Assembly: GCF_018139695.1 (NCBI RefSeq)
Contig: NZ_JAGSOG010000013.1
Location: 1 to 64,000 of the forward strand
Source: Actinospica durhamensis
GTDB taxonomy: Bacteria; Actinomycetota; Actinomycetes; Streptomycetales; Catenulisporaceae
Direction of reading: 5' to 3'
Length of the DNA stretch: 64,000 bases
The notes beneath the pieces were generated by a model. It worked only from the letters and a program-made list of their open reading frames with translations, searched no databases and was not told the DNA's origin. This document shows, piece after piece, positions 39,611 through 46,977 of the stretch. How positions within the stretch are numbered: the first letter of the stretch is position 1; every line of letters starts with the position of its first letter. The position numbers were made by a program, and so were the translations under genes.

Positions 39611-40627
39611 TCAGACCACGCGCTTGCGCAGCAGGGTGGAGATGGTCACCGCGGTCACCAGCACGCCTCCGTAGAAGACATTGGAGATCCACTCCTGGAG
39701 ACCGAGCAGCTGCAGGCCGAGGATGCCGGTGGACAGGAAGTAGATCCCGATGAAGGTGCCGACCGGGTTGAACCGGCCCGGCTCCACCACGGCCGTGCCG
39801 AGGAAGACCGAGGCGAACACCGGCAGCAGCAGGCTGGAGGTGGACGAGGCGTTGAAGCCGCCGAAGTAGGCGTCGCCGACCACGGCGCCGAGGCCGGCCA
39901 GCGCGCCCGCCGCGACGAACGCGCCGAACCTGATCCGGTCCACCCGGACCCCGGACAGCCGGCTGACCTCGCGGTTGGCCCCGACGAAGCGCATGTGCCG
40001 GCCCAGCGGGGTGCACCAGAGCACGTAGGCGAACGCGGCGGCGAGCAGCAGGCCGTAGTAGAACGAGATCTGCAGCCCGCCCACGTCGGTGACCGCGATC
40101 TTGTCGAAGCCGGCGGGCAGGCCGCTGATGGTGTTCATGTTCGATATCCACAAACTGATACCGAGCATGAAGGTGCTCATGCCCAGGGTCACCACGATCG
40201 TGTTGACCCCCACCTTCACCACCAGGAAGCCGTTGATCGCGCCCACCAGCGTCGCGCCGAGCACCGCGGCCACCGAGGCGGCCCAGACCGGCCAGCCGTG
40301 CTCGACCGCGAGCACCGGCAGCACGGTCGCGGCGAAGCCGTAGACCGAGGGCACCGACAGGTCCACGAACTCGCCCACGGTGATCGTGCACAGCAGCGCC
40401 ATGGCCAGGAACACCAGGGTCTGCTGCGAGTCGAAGATGGCCTGGAAGGTGCCGGTGGTGAAGAAGGTGCCGGGCTCCGCGGCCGAGTAGGCCGCGATCA
40501 TCGCGATCCACACCGCCACCACGGCGTAGCGGGAGCCGATCTGCTTGGCCAGCGCGCCGATCACGCCGCCGGGGCGCGCCGCGGCGGGCGGGGCGATCCC
40601 CTCCTGGACGAGTTCCGTGTCCGTCAC
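39611..40627 (-). CDS. Sugar ABC transporter permease (RbsC/XylH type)
   Basis: A 338-residue inner-membrane protein of the ribose/xylose ABC permease family with about nine to ten helices. The cytoplasmic coupling region is YVLWCTPLGRHMRFVGANREVSRLSGVRVDRIRFGAF, and the signature AINGFLVVKVGVNTIVVTLGM is typical. It forms the channel for the solute delivered by the binding protein at 42261. Its ATG overlaps the ATPase stop by 4 nt. Xylose or a related pentose is inferred from the xylA/xylB genes next door. Confidence 0.88.
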   Translation of the reverse strand: MTDTELVQEGIAPPAAARPGGVIGALAKQIGSRYAVVAVWIAMIAAYSAAEPGTFFTTGTFQAIFDSQQTLVFLAMALLCTITVGEFVDLSVPSVYGFAATVLPVLAVEHGWPVWAASVAAVLGATLVGAINGFLVVKVGVNTIVVTLGMSTFMLGISLWISNMNTISGLPAGFDKIAVTDVGGLQISFYYGLLLAAAFAYVLWCTPLGRHMRFVGANREVSRLSGVRVDRIRFGAFVAAGALAGLGAVVGDAYFGGFNASSTSSLLLPVFASVFLGTAVVEPGRFNPVGTFIGIYFLSTGILGLQLLGLQEWISNVFYGGVLVTAVTISTLLRKRVV

Positions 40628-42264
40628 CGCTCCACCGTCTCTCCGGACCGTTCGCCGGCCTCGCTCGTGTCACTGGTCTTATTCGCGCCGGGCGCGCCGG
40701 ATACGTCGGGCGCCCCGGGTGCGTCGCCGTCGCCGCCGTCCCCGCCGTCGCCGTCGCCGAAGACGGCGCGGGAGATGGCGTCGGGCTCGAGTTCGCCCTC
40801 GAGCCGCGCGGCCACCCGGCCGTCGCGCACGACCAGCACGCGGTCGCACAGCACGGCGAGGTCGGACGGGTCGATCGAGGCGAGCAGCACCCCGCAGCCG
40901 TCCTGCGCGGCCCGGCGGACCGCGTCGATGATGTCGTGGCGGGCGCCGACGTCCACGGCCTGCGTGGGTTCGTGCAGCACCAGCAGGTCGGGGGATCCGG
41001 CCAGCCACTTGCCCAGCAGCACCTTCTGCTGGTTGCCGCCGCTGAGGGTGGAGATCGGCGCCTGCGGGTTCGGCGGGCGGATGTCCAGTTTGGCGATCAT
41101 GGCCGCGCTCTCCTCGCGCTGCCAGGCCGTGCCGGTACGCAGGGCACTGCCACGCCCGCGCACCCGGGGCAGCGTCAGGTTCTCCGCCACCGACATCTCC
41201 CCGGCCAGGCCCTCCTCGAGCCGGCGTTCCGGCACGAAGGCGACGCCCGCGGCCACGAAGTCCTGCGTGCTGCCGCGGCGGCGGGTCAGGTCCAGCTCGC
41301 GCCCGAGCACCCGCATGGTGCCGCTCGCGGCCGGCCTGGCCCCGGCGATCGCCTCGGCCGCCTCGGCGAAGCCGGAGCCGACCAGGCCGGTCAGCCCGAC
41401 GATCTCGCCCCGGCGCACCGCGAGGTCGAACCCCGACACCGGCCCGGCGGCCAGGCCGCGCACGTCGGCGACGAGTTCGTCCCTGACGTGGCCGGCCACC
41501 CGCCCGTGCGTGACCAGGTGCCGGCCCAGCATCAGCCGGGTGATCTCGGCCTCGTCCACCTCCGCGGTGCGCACGCCCGCGGCCACCACCTCGCCGTCGC
41601 GCAGCACGGTGACCCGGTCGGTGACCTCGACCACCTCCTCGAGCTGATGCGAGATCAGCAGCACCGAGGTGCCCTCGGCGATCAGGGACTTGACGAGCTC
41701 GTAGAACCGGGCCCTGGCCTCGCGGCCGAGCGCCCGGGTGGACTCGTCGAAGATCACCAGGCCCGAGCCGGGCTGGTGGTCCTGCACCGCCCGGGCGATC
41801 GCGGCCACCGCCCGGTCCTGCGCGGACAGCCGCCCGACCGGGGCGTCCACGTCCAGCGGGTGGCCGAGCCGGGCGAGCACCCGGGCCGCCTCGGCCCGCT
41901 CGTGCGCCCGGTCGATGCGGCGGGTCACCCGCCCGGCCCGGTAGCGGCCCAGGCGCACGTTCTCCCACACCGTCCGGTCGTCCACCAGGCCCAGGTTCTG
42001 GTGCACCACCGAGACCCCGGCCTCGCGTTGTGCCGCCGGGCGCACCGGCAGGCCGAGCGGACGTCCGTCCACGGTGATGGAGCCGCCGGGGTCGGGCCGG
42101 TAGACGCCGGTCAGGATCTTGACGAGGGTGGACTTGCCGCAGCCGTTCTGGCCGACCAGGCCGTGCAGTTCGCCGCGCTCGACCCCCAGCCCGACACCGC
42201 GCAGGACGCGGGCCGGGCCGAAGGTCTTGGACAAGCCGGACACCTCGAGGCGTCGGTTGCTCAC
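40624..42264 (-). CDS. Sugar ABC transporter, tandem ATPase (RbsA/XylG type)
   Basis: A 546-residue double ATPase. The first domain has a full Walker A (GQNGCGKST) and Walker B (LVIFDEST), while its signature is weak (LSAQDRA). The second has the degenerate P-loop usual for this family (GLVGSGFAEA), a good signature LSGGNQQK and Walker B LLVLHEPT. It powers the pentose/hexose importer. The acidic Gly-rich C-terminal tail (GDGDGGDGGDGDAPGAPD and on, about 40 residues) is unusual for the family. The GTG at 42264 overlaps the binding-protein stop by 4 nt. Confidence 0.88.
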   Translation of the reverse strand: MSNRRLEVSGLSKTFGPARVLRGVGLGVERGELHGLVGQNGCGKSTLVKILTGVYRPDPGGSITVDGRPLGLPVRPAAQREAGVSVVHQNLGLVDDRTVWENVRLGRYRAGRVTRRIDRAHERAEAARVLARLGHPLDVDAPVGRLSAQDRAVAAIARAVQDHQPGSGLVIFDESTRALGREARARFYELVKSLIAEGTSVLLISHQLEEVVEVTDRVTVLRDGEVVAAGVRTAEVDEAEITRLMLGRHLVTHGRVAGHVRDELVADVRGLAAGPVSGFDLAVRRGEIVGLTGLVGSGFAEAAEAIAGARPAASGTMRVLGRELDLTRRRGSTQDFVAAGVAFVPERRLEEGLAGEMSVAENLTLPRVRGRGSALRTGTAWQREESAAMIAKLDIRPPNPQAPISTLSGGNQQKVLLGKWLAGSPDLLVLHEPTQAVDVGARHDIIDAVRRAAQDGCGVLLASIDPSDLAVLCDRVLVVRDGRVAARLEGELEPDAISRAVFGDGDGGDGGDGDAPGAPDVSGAPGANKTSDTSEAGERSGETVER

Positions 42265-43427
42265 CCGACGCCCCACAGCGCGGTGTAGCTCGCGGCGAAG
42301 GAGGAGTCGCCGAACCACGCGCCGGAGGACTGCGCGGCGGTGGTCACCTGGATGGTGCCGATGTTGGCGGTGGTGAACAGGCGGGTCGGGAAGGGCTCGT
42401 CGGCCGGGGCGGTGCCGGTGGCCATGCGCAGGATCTCGTCGGTCAGCGCGTATCCGGCGTAGGCCTGGTCCACCGCGACCACGGCCTTGATGCTGTCCGA
42501 GCCGGACTTGAGCAGGCCGAGCCCGAAGACCGAGCCGCCGGCCACCGAGAGCGAGATCGAGGAGGACTTGCCCGACTGCTGCACGCCCTGGATGGTGGGC
42601 TGCAGGCTGTCCTCGAACTCGGTGTAGTAGTAGTCCACGCCCGAGTCGGTGAGGATGTTCGAGCTCGTGTCCGTGGCCAGCTGGGAGTCGGTGGTCGCCG
42701 AGATCATCTTGACCTTGACATCACAGCCGGGACAGTACTGCTTGTAGATGGCGAGCGAGTTCTGGACGTACTGCTCGGAGGAGGTGGAGTCGGACTCCTC
42801 GGCCAGGATGATCTTGGCCGAGCCCTTGGAGTCGGCGATCGCCCACCAGGCGATGTCCGAGGGCTGATCCACCACGCCCTGCACGTAGGTGACGTGGTCG
42901 TCGTTGGTGTTCCCGGCGGGGGCGTACTGATCCGCGATGATGATCGGCACGTTCTTGGCCTTGGCCGCGTCCAGGGCGTTCTGCGCCATGCCGTAGGGCA
43001 CCGCGTCGAGCACGATGCCCGCAGCGCCGGCGGCCACGGCCTGCTGCACGCACGCGGCGACCGCGCTCGGGTTGCCCTGGCCGTCGCAGACGTGCTCGTT
43101 GAGCCCGGCCGCGGCCAGCGCGGTCTTCATCGACGCGGCGGTGACCACGAATCCGGGGATCGCCTGGACCAGCGGGATGTAGTAGACGGTGCGACCGGCG
43201 AGCTTCGAGACACCGGAGATCTTGGCCGTGGGCACCGGATAGCTCGCGGTGGTGGCCTCGAGCGTCTGGACCATTTGCTCAGCCTTGGCCAGCCCCGGGG
43301 ACGAGGCGGTACTCGAGCCCGCTGTGGAACCGCCGCCGGACTTGGCGGAGCTGCATCCGGCGAGCGCGGTGGACGCGGCGAGCGCCGCGGCGCCGATTGC
43401 GATCCATCGTTTCCTGATAAGCGTCAT
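42261..43427 (-). CDS. Sugar ABC transporter substrate-binding lipoprotein
   Basis: A 388-residue extracellular binding protein with lipobox LAGC (Cys25), a Ser/Gly/Thr linker, and a type I periplasmic-binding fold (VYYIPLVQAIPGFVVTAASMKTAL, GIVLDAVPYGMAQNALDAAKAKNVPIIIADQY, AVVAVDQAYAGYALTDEILRM) as in ribose- and xylose-binding proteins. A cysteine pair (CPGCDV) is present near the middle. It captures the sugar and starts the operon with the ATPase and permease. GGAGG precedes the ATG. Xylose is inferred from the neighbours. Confidence 0.88.
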   Translation of the reverse strand: MTLIRKRWIAIGAAALAASTALAGCSSAKSGGGSTAGSSTASSPGLAKAEQMVQTLEATTASYPVPTAKISGVSKLAGRTVYYIPLVQAIPGFVVTAASMKTALAAAGLNEHVCDGQGNPSAVAACVQQAVAAGAAGIVLDAVPYGMAQNALDAAKAKNVPIIIADQYAPAGNTNDDHVTYVQGVVDQPSDIAWWAIADSKGSAKIILAEESDSTSSEQYVQNSLAIYKQYCPGCDVKVKMISATTDSQLATDTSSNILTDSGVDYYYTEFEDSLQPTIQGVQQSGKSSSISLSVAGGSVFGLGLLKSGSDSIKAVVAVDQAYAGYALTDEILRMATGTAPADEPFPTRLFTTANIGTIQVTTAAQSSGAWFGDSSFAASYTALWGVG

Positions 43428-43509
43428 TGCTCATACCTCCATGGCCGAAAGCCCCATCACTTGGCCGAAAGTCTGAACAGAGCGTGAAGCGAGCGAAAGG
43501 GTCTTCACG

Positions 43510-43563
43510 TACAACTAAGGTTGCGCGGCGCCGCCGCGTCGAACGCGAAGGCTAAGGTTGCGG
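43510..43563 (+). promoter_or_regulatory. Two copies of the CTAAGGTTGCG motif
   Basis: TACAACTAAGGTTGCGCG (43510-43527) and GCTAAGGTTGCGG (43551-43563) lie 36 bp apart between the divergent ABC operon and the cysteine leader peptide. The first is a near copy of 16337-16354. Likely operator or promoter elements; the binding protein is unknown, the two ROK regulators being candidates. Confidence 0.55.
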
Positions 43564-43670
43564 CCTGGTCCGATCCGCTCGCGGACAAACGAGTTGCGCG
43601 CCGGACGGAGAACCAGGACACTGTGATCAGAACCCGTCCACGGCCGGAACCGCAGCGAGGAGGCACGCGC

Positions 43671-43748
43671 ATGAACCGCATTTCCGCATATGCACGCGGT
43701 CTGCGCTGTCGGTGCCCGCTCGGGCTCCCGGGGTTCGCTCAGGCCTGA
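43671..43748 (+). CDS. Cysteine-codon leader peptide (25 aa) of a tRNA attenuator
   Basis: A 25-codon reading frame with a perfect Shine-Dalgarno AGGAGG seven bases before its ATG. The middle of the peptide reads RGLRCRCP: cysteine codons TGT and TGC at positions 13 and 15, flanked by arginines. The stop is at 43746-43748. An intrinsic terminator begins 20 bases later, and a tRNA-Cys-like gene lies behind it. Peptides with cysteine codons ahead of terminators are known attenuators of sulfur genes in actinobacteria; a shortage of Cys-tRNA stalls the ribosome and changes the downstream fold. A longer in-frame extension to 43521 exists but lacks a ribosome site. The peptide itself is probably not functional. 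Confidence 0.72.
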   Translation: MNRISAYARGLRCRCPLGLPGFAQA

Positions 43749-43768
43749 CCGTCGTCGCGACGGCCGCA

Positions 43769-43809
43769 AGCCGCCCACCGGGTACGCAGCCCGGGCGGGG
43801 CGGCTTTTT
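43769..43809 (+). terminator. Intrinsic terminator / attenuator with T-run
   Basis: AGCCGCCC (43769-43776) pairs with the GGGCGG/CGGCT arm around 43793-43805, with a second pairing ACCGGG...GCCC in the loop, followed directly by TTTTT (43805-43809). It is one of only two hairpins in the window with a clear T-run. It lies between the leader peptide and the tRNA, in the position of an attenuator. A smaller hairpin CCGTCG-TCG-CGACGG (43749-43763) sits just before it. Confidence 0.8.
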
Positions 43810-43827
43810 CGCGTCTCCCGACAGCAC

Positions 43828-43905
43828 GGCCTGAAGCCTCATCCCGACGGATCGGGAGGACGTCTGCAAAACGTCTGGCGCGCGGTTCGACTCCGCTTCA
43901 GGCCT
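43828..43905 (+). tRNA. Non-canonical tRNA-Cys (anticodon GCA)
   Basis: A 77-base cloverleaf-like sequence followed by T at position 73. The acceptor GGCCTGAA (43828-43835) pairs with TTCAGGCC (43897-43904) over 8 bp. The anticodon stem GACGT/ACGTC encloses CTGCAAA with anticodon GCA (43866-43868). The T-arm GCGG-TTCGACT-CCGC (43882-43896) has 4 bp and a consensus loop, giving an 8/4 arrangement with the usual total of 12 bp. The D-arm is odd: TCCCGA-CGGA-TCGGGA (43842-43857) is a 6-bp stem with 4-nt loop, as in selenocysteine tRNAs. U73 and GCA are the identity elements of cysteine tRNA. CCA is not encoded. It is preceded by an attenuator and followed by a hairpin (43913-43936). A pseudo-tRNA is the alternative. 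Confidence 0.72.
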
Positions 43906-43912
43906 CGACGAC

Positions 43913-43936
43913 GCCCCGGCCCGCACCAGGCCGGGC
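43913..43936. terminator. Hairpin between tRNA and ROK gene
   Basis: GCCC-C-GGCC (43913-43921) pairs with GGCC-GGGC (43929-43936) with one bulged C. It can end both the rightward tRNA transcript and the leftward ROK transcript. Confidence 0.5.
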
Positions 43937-43965
43937 GCGCGGAGATCAGCGGAAGGCGCGCGGCG

Positions 43966-45180
43966 TCATCCGCGCAGCACCGAGGGATCGGCGATCACGC
44001 GCTGCACCACGGCGGAGGCGGCGCCGATCATCGGGCCCTCGCGGCGCAGCGCCGAGACGACCAGGCCGTCCGGCTGCCAGGGCCGGATCCGCACCCGGGC
44101 GCCGAGTTCGGTCTGCATCCCCGGCAGCAGCCAGTCGGCGAGTTCGGCGTAGGCGCCGGCGAGCACGACCGTCTCCGGGTCGACCAGGTTCACCGCGCCG
44201 GCCAGCGCGATGCCGAGTGCCCGCCCGGCCTGGTCCAGCGCGCGCAGCACCGGCTCGCGGCCCGCGCGGGCGCCGTCGGCCAGCAGCTCTATCCGGTCCC
44301 GCTCGCCCTCCTCGACCTCGCCGGTCAGGCCGCATTCGCGCAGCACGGCCTGCTCCCCCGCGTACTGCTCGAGGCAGCCGTGCGACCCGCAGGCGCACGG
44401 GCGGCCGTCCGGGTAGACCGGCATGTGACCGAGCTCACCCGCGAATCCGCGGGTGCCGCGCAGCAGCTGGCCGTCGACCACCACCGCGGCACCGATACCG
44501 GCCTCGGCCGAGACGTGCACGAAGTCGCGGGCGCCGGAGCCGCGCCACAGCTCCGCGAGCGCGCCGAGGTTGGCCTCGTTCTCCACCTCCACCGGCAGCG
44601 CGCGCAGCCGGTCCGGCAGCAGATCCCTGAGCCGGCCGATCAGGTCGACGTCGTGCCAGCCCAGGTTCGGCGCGTGCACCACGGTGTCGCTGGTGCCGAT
44701 CAGGCCGGGCACCGCCACGCCCGCGCCGACCAGGGTCAGCCCGAGCTCGTCGGCTCGGGCCAGCGCGGTCTTGGCCACCTCGGCCAGGTTGGCCGCCACC
44801 GTCCGCGGGTCCTGGCCCCGGTGCCTGGCCGGGCGGCGGATGTGGATCCTGACCTCGCCGCGCAGGTCCACCACGCACGCCCCGGCGTGCTCGACCCCGA
44901 CGTCGAGGCCGAGCCCGGCCGGGCCGCGGTCGTTGAGCGAGACCACCGTGCTCGGCCGCCCGACCCGGCCCTCCAGGCTCGCGCCGTGTTCGCGCACGAG
45001 ACCGGCCTCGAGCAGCTCGTTGACCAGGCTGCCGGCCGAGGCCCGGGTCAGCCCGGTCGCCTCGGCCACCTGGGCCCGCGAGGTCGAGCCGAGCCGGGAG
45101 ACCGCGCCGAGCACCAACGCCAGGTTGGCCCGGCGCATGCCCTGCTGGGAGGCCGGGCCCTCGGCCGAGGTGGTGCTCAT
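43966..45180 (-). CDS. ROK-family transcriptional regulator (XylR-like)
   Basis: A 404-residue repressor of the XylR/NagC type. The winged helix (GMRRANLALVLGAVSRLGSTSRAQVAEATGLTRASAGSLVNELLEAGLV) precedes the kinase-like ROK domain with VHVSAEAGIGAAVVVDG, GFAGELGHMPVYPDG and the zinc signature CACGSHGCLEQYA. It probably represses the neighbouring xylB, xylA and ABC genes and is released by xylose, as known for actinobacterial XylR. The ATG at 45180 matches the family start. Upstream lies a MITE-like element that separates it from xylB. Confidence 0.87.
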   Translation of the reverse strand: MSTTSAEGPASQQGMRRANLALVLGAVSRLGSTSRAQVAEATGLTRASAGSLVNELLEAGLVREHGASLEGRVGRPSTVVSLNDRGPAGLGLDVGVEHAGACVVDLRGEVRIHIRRPARHRGQDPRTVAANLAEVAKTALARADELGLTLVGAGVAVPGLIGTSDTVVHAPNLGWHDVDLIGRLRDLLPDRLRALPVEVENEANLGALAELWRGSGARDFVHVSAEAGIGAAVVVDGQLLRGTRGFAGELGHMPVYPDGRPCACGSHGCLEQYAGEQAVLRECGLTGEVEEGERDRIELLADGARAGREPVLRALDQAGRALGIALAGAVNLVDPETVVLAGAYAELADWLLPGMQTELGARVRIRPWQPDGLVVSALRREGPMIGAASAVVQRVIADPSVLRG

Positions 45181-45240
45181 GAGCGGTGCGGTCCTTCCGG
45201 CGACTGACTTGCTTTCGGCACGGGTTCGAGGGCGCGGAGC

Positions 45241-45409
45241 CTAGGCCGTGTCTTCAAACCGGCGTCGGGTCAGGCCGCGGCGTCTGACGCGTGCGCTCGC
45301 AAGGCGCCGGGCCGCGCGCATACTCGGTCGTCTGTAAACGGTCCGGCAACGCCGCGAGCGTGCGTGGCAGGCGTCGCGGCCCCGACGATGGTTTGAAGAC
45401 ACGGCCTAG
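45241..45409. mobile_element. 169-bp MITE-like element with 20-bp perfect terminal inverted repeats
   Basis: CTAGGCCGTGTCTTCAAACC at 45241-45260 is repeated exactly inverted at 45390-45409; after two mismatched bases a further 7 bp (CGTCGGG) also match. If the outer CTAG is a target duplication, as for IS5-group elements, the terminal repeat proper is GCCGTGTCTTCAAACC. The 169 bp contain no gene, so the element would be non-autonomous and moved by a transposase elsewhere. It lies between the ROK gene and xylB, and its right end CTAG provides the xylB stop codon (TAG, 45408-45406). Confidence 0.85.
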
Positions 45410-46824
45410 ATCGAACCGCCCACCAGCGCGCCGGAACGGGCGCGCACCGCGCCGATCCGGTCCAGCGCGGCCTGGTCGACCGGGATCGGATCATAGAGCG
45501 TGCCGCCGCGGGTGTCCCAGCGGCGGGCGACCGCGTCCGCGCTCTCGCCGGTCAGCAGCCCGGCGGCCTGGGCGGCGGCGCCGAGGGCGACGACCTCCTC
45601 GGCGCCGGGCACCAGGACCGGGCGGCCGGAGAGCCGGCGCACGGTGGCGCGCCAGGCCTCGCCCTTGGCCCCGCCGCCGATCAGCAGCAGCGGGCCGTCG
45701 GCCGAGGTCTCGCCGCCCGCCTTGAGCACCTCGTCGACCGCGCTCAGCAGGCTGTAGGCGGCGCCGTCGTAGGCGGCCTGCAGGATCTGACCCGGCGTCG
45801 TGTCGTGCCGCAGGCCGTAGAAGAGCCCTGAAGCGTACGGCAGGTTGGGGGTGCGCTCGCCGTCCAGGAACGGCAGCACCACGGCCTCGCCGCCGGGCTC
45901 GACCGCGGCCCGGTCGAGGCCGAACCAGCCGGCGATCCGGTCCACCGCGAGGGTGCAGTTGAGCGTGCAGGCCAGCGGCAGCCAGCCGCCGAGCGAGTCG
46001 GCGAAGCCGGCCACGGTGCCGCTCGGGTCGGTCGGGCGGCCGCGGGTGACGGCGTAGGCGGTGCCGGAGGTGCCGAGGCTGACCACCGGGACGCCGGGCT
46101 CCAGGCCCAGGCCGAGCGCGGCGGCCATGTTGTCGCCGGTGCCGGTGCCCACGCGGGCGCCCTCGCGCAGCGCGACGCCCTTGCGGACGGTGCCGACGCT
46201 CTCGCCGGGCTGCGCCACCCGCGGCAGGTACGCCGGGTCAAGGCCCACCAGGTCGAGGATCCCGGTGTCGTAGCCGTCCGGGCCCCACCAGCCGGTGCCG
46301 GAGACGTCGCCCCGGTCGGTCACGTGCTCGCCGGTCAGCCGCCAGGTCAGGTAGTCGTGCGGCAGCATGACCCGGCGCACGCGGGCCGCGGCCTCGGGCT
46401 CGTTGCGGGCCAGCCAGTCCCACTTGGCCACCGTGAACGACGCGCCGGGCACGGAGCCGACCCGCTCGGCCCAGGCGCGCTCGCCCAGCCGCTCGGTCAG
46501 CGCCTCGGCGTTCGGGGCGCTGCGCACGTCGTTCCACAGCAGCGCCGGGTGCACGGCGTGGCCGTCCCCATCCAGCGCGACCAGGCCGTGCTGCTGGCCG
46601 CCGATCGCGATCGCCGCAGCCGAGTCCGCATAGCCGGTCTGGCCCAGGGCCTCGGTGAGCGCGGCCCACCACTGCTCCGGGTCGCTCTCCCGCTTCGCCC
46701 CGCCACTGACCGTGTGGGCCGCCCGGCCCTGGCCGAGCACACGCCCGGTCGCCACGTCCAGCGCGAGCGCCTTGGTCGCCTGGGTCGAGCTGTCGACGCC
46801 GATCACCACGTCCGCCGCGGCCAT
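45406..46824 (-). CDS. xylB: Xylulokinase
   Basis: A 472-residue FGGY-family sugar kinase. The N-terminal ATP/sugar motif is VIGVDSSTQATKALALDV, the xylulose-type GGQQHGLVALDGDG and LWNDVRS follow, and the C-terminal ATPase part has GTGTGDNMAAALGLGL, GAAYSLLSAVDEVL and IGGGAKGEAWRATVRRLSG. It phosphorylates D-xylulose from xylose isomerase to xylulose 5-phosphate, feeding the pentose phosphate pathway. GGGAGG precedes the ATG. It is divergent from xylA. The stop codon lies in the terminal repeat of the MITE, so the native C-terminus may have been altered by a few residues. Confidence 0.93.
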   Translation of the reverse strand: MAAADVVIGVDSSTQATKALALDVATGRVLGQGRAAHTVSGGAKRESDPEQWWAALTEALGQTGYADSAAAIAIGGQQHGLVALDGDGHAVHPALLWNDVRSAPNAEALTERLGERAWAERVGSVPGASFTVAKWDWLARNEPEAAARVRRVMLPHDYLTWRLTGEHVTDRGDVSGTGWWGPDGYDTGILDLVGLDPAYLPRVAQPGESVGTVRKGVALREGARVGTGTGDNMAAALGLGLEPGVPVVSLGTSGTAYAVTRGRPTDPSGTVAGFADSLGGWLPLACTLNCTLAVDRIAGWFGLDRAAVEPGGEAVVLPFLDGERTPNLPYASGLFYGLRHDTTPGQILQAAYDGAAYSLLSAVDEVLKAGGETSADGPLLLIGGGAKGEAWRATVRRLSGRPVLVPGAEEVVALGAAAQAAGLLTGESADAVARRWDTRGGTLYDPIPVDQAALDRIGAVRARSGALVGGSI

Positions 46825-46891
46825 TTCGCCTCCCTCTGAGCGGTCCGTGGCCCGCGTCCGACACGCGGGGCTTCCCAACAGCCGCACCGGC

Positions 46892-46919
46892 ATACTAATT
46901 TGTTTTCTGCGTTTATCAA
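46892..46919 (-). promoter_or_regulatory. xylB promoter in the xylA-xylB divergent region
   Basis: Leftward -35 TTGATA (46914-46919) and -10 TAGTAT (46892-46897) are separated by 16 bp in a locally AT-rich stretch, a setting typical for ROK/XylR operators. No clean dyad was seen. Confidence 0.55.
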
Positions 46920-46977
46920 TAGCGCGTGACCGGCGACGACGCCTACACGCGCGGTAATGACCCTTGGGAGCCCCCTC

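Noticed and set aside
43521-43748. A 75-codon version of the leader peptide starting at 43521
   Set aside because: Only the internal ATG at 43671 has a Shine-Dalgarno sequence (AGGAGG), and the upstream part contains promoter-like motifs.
43828-43904. GGCCTGAAGC/GCTTCAGGCC read as a simple terminator stem
   Set aside because: The 57 bases between the arms form well-defined anticodon and T arms with consensus loops, and no T-run follows; a terminator with a T-run already lies just upstream.
45241-45409. The inverted repeat as a terminator of xylB
   Set aside because: The arms are 20 bp perfect but 129 bp apart and start and end in CTAG, which fits a transposable element rather than a terminator hairpin.
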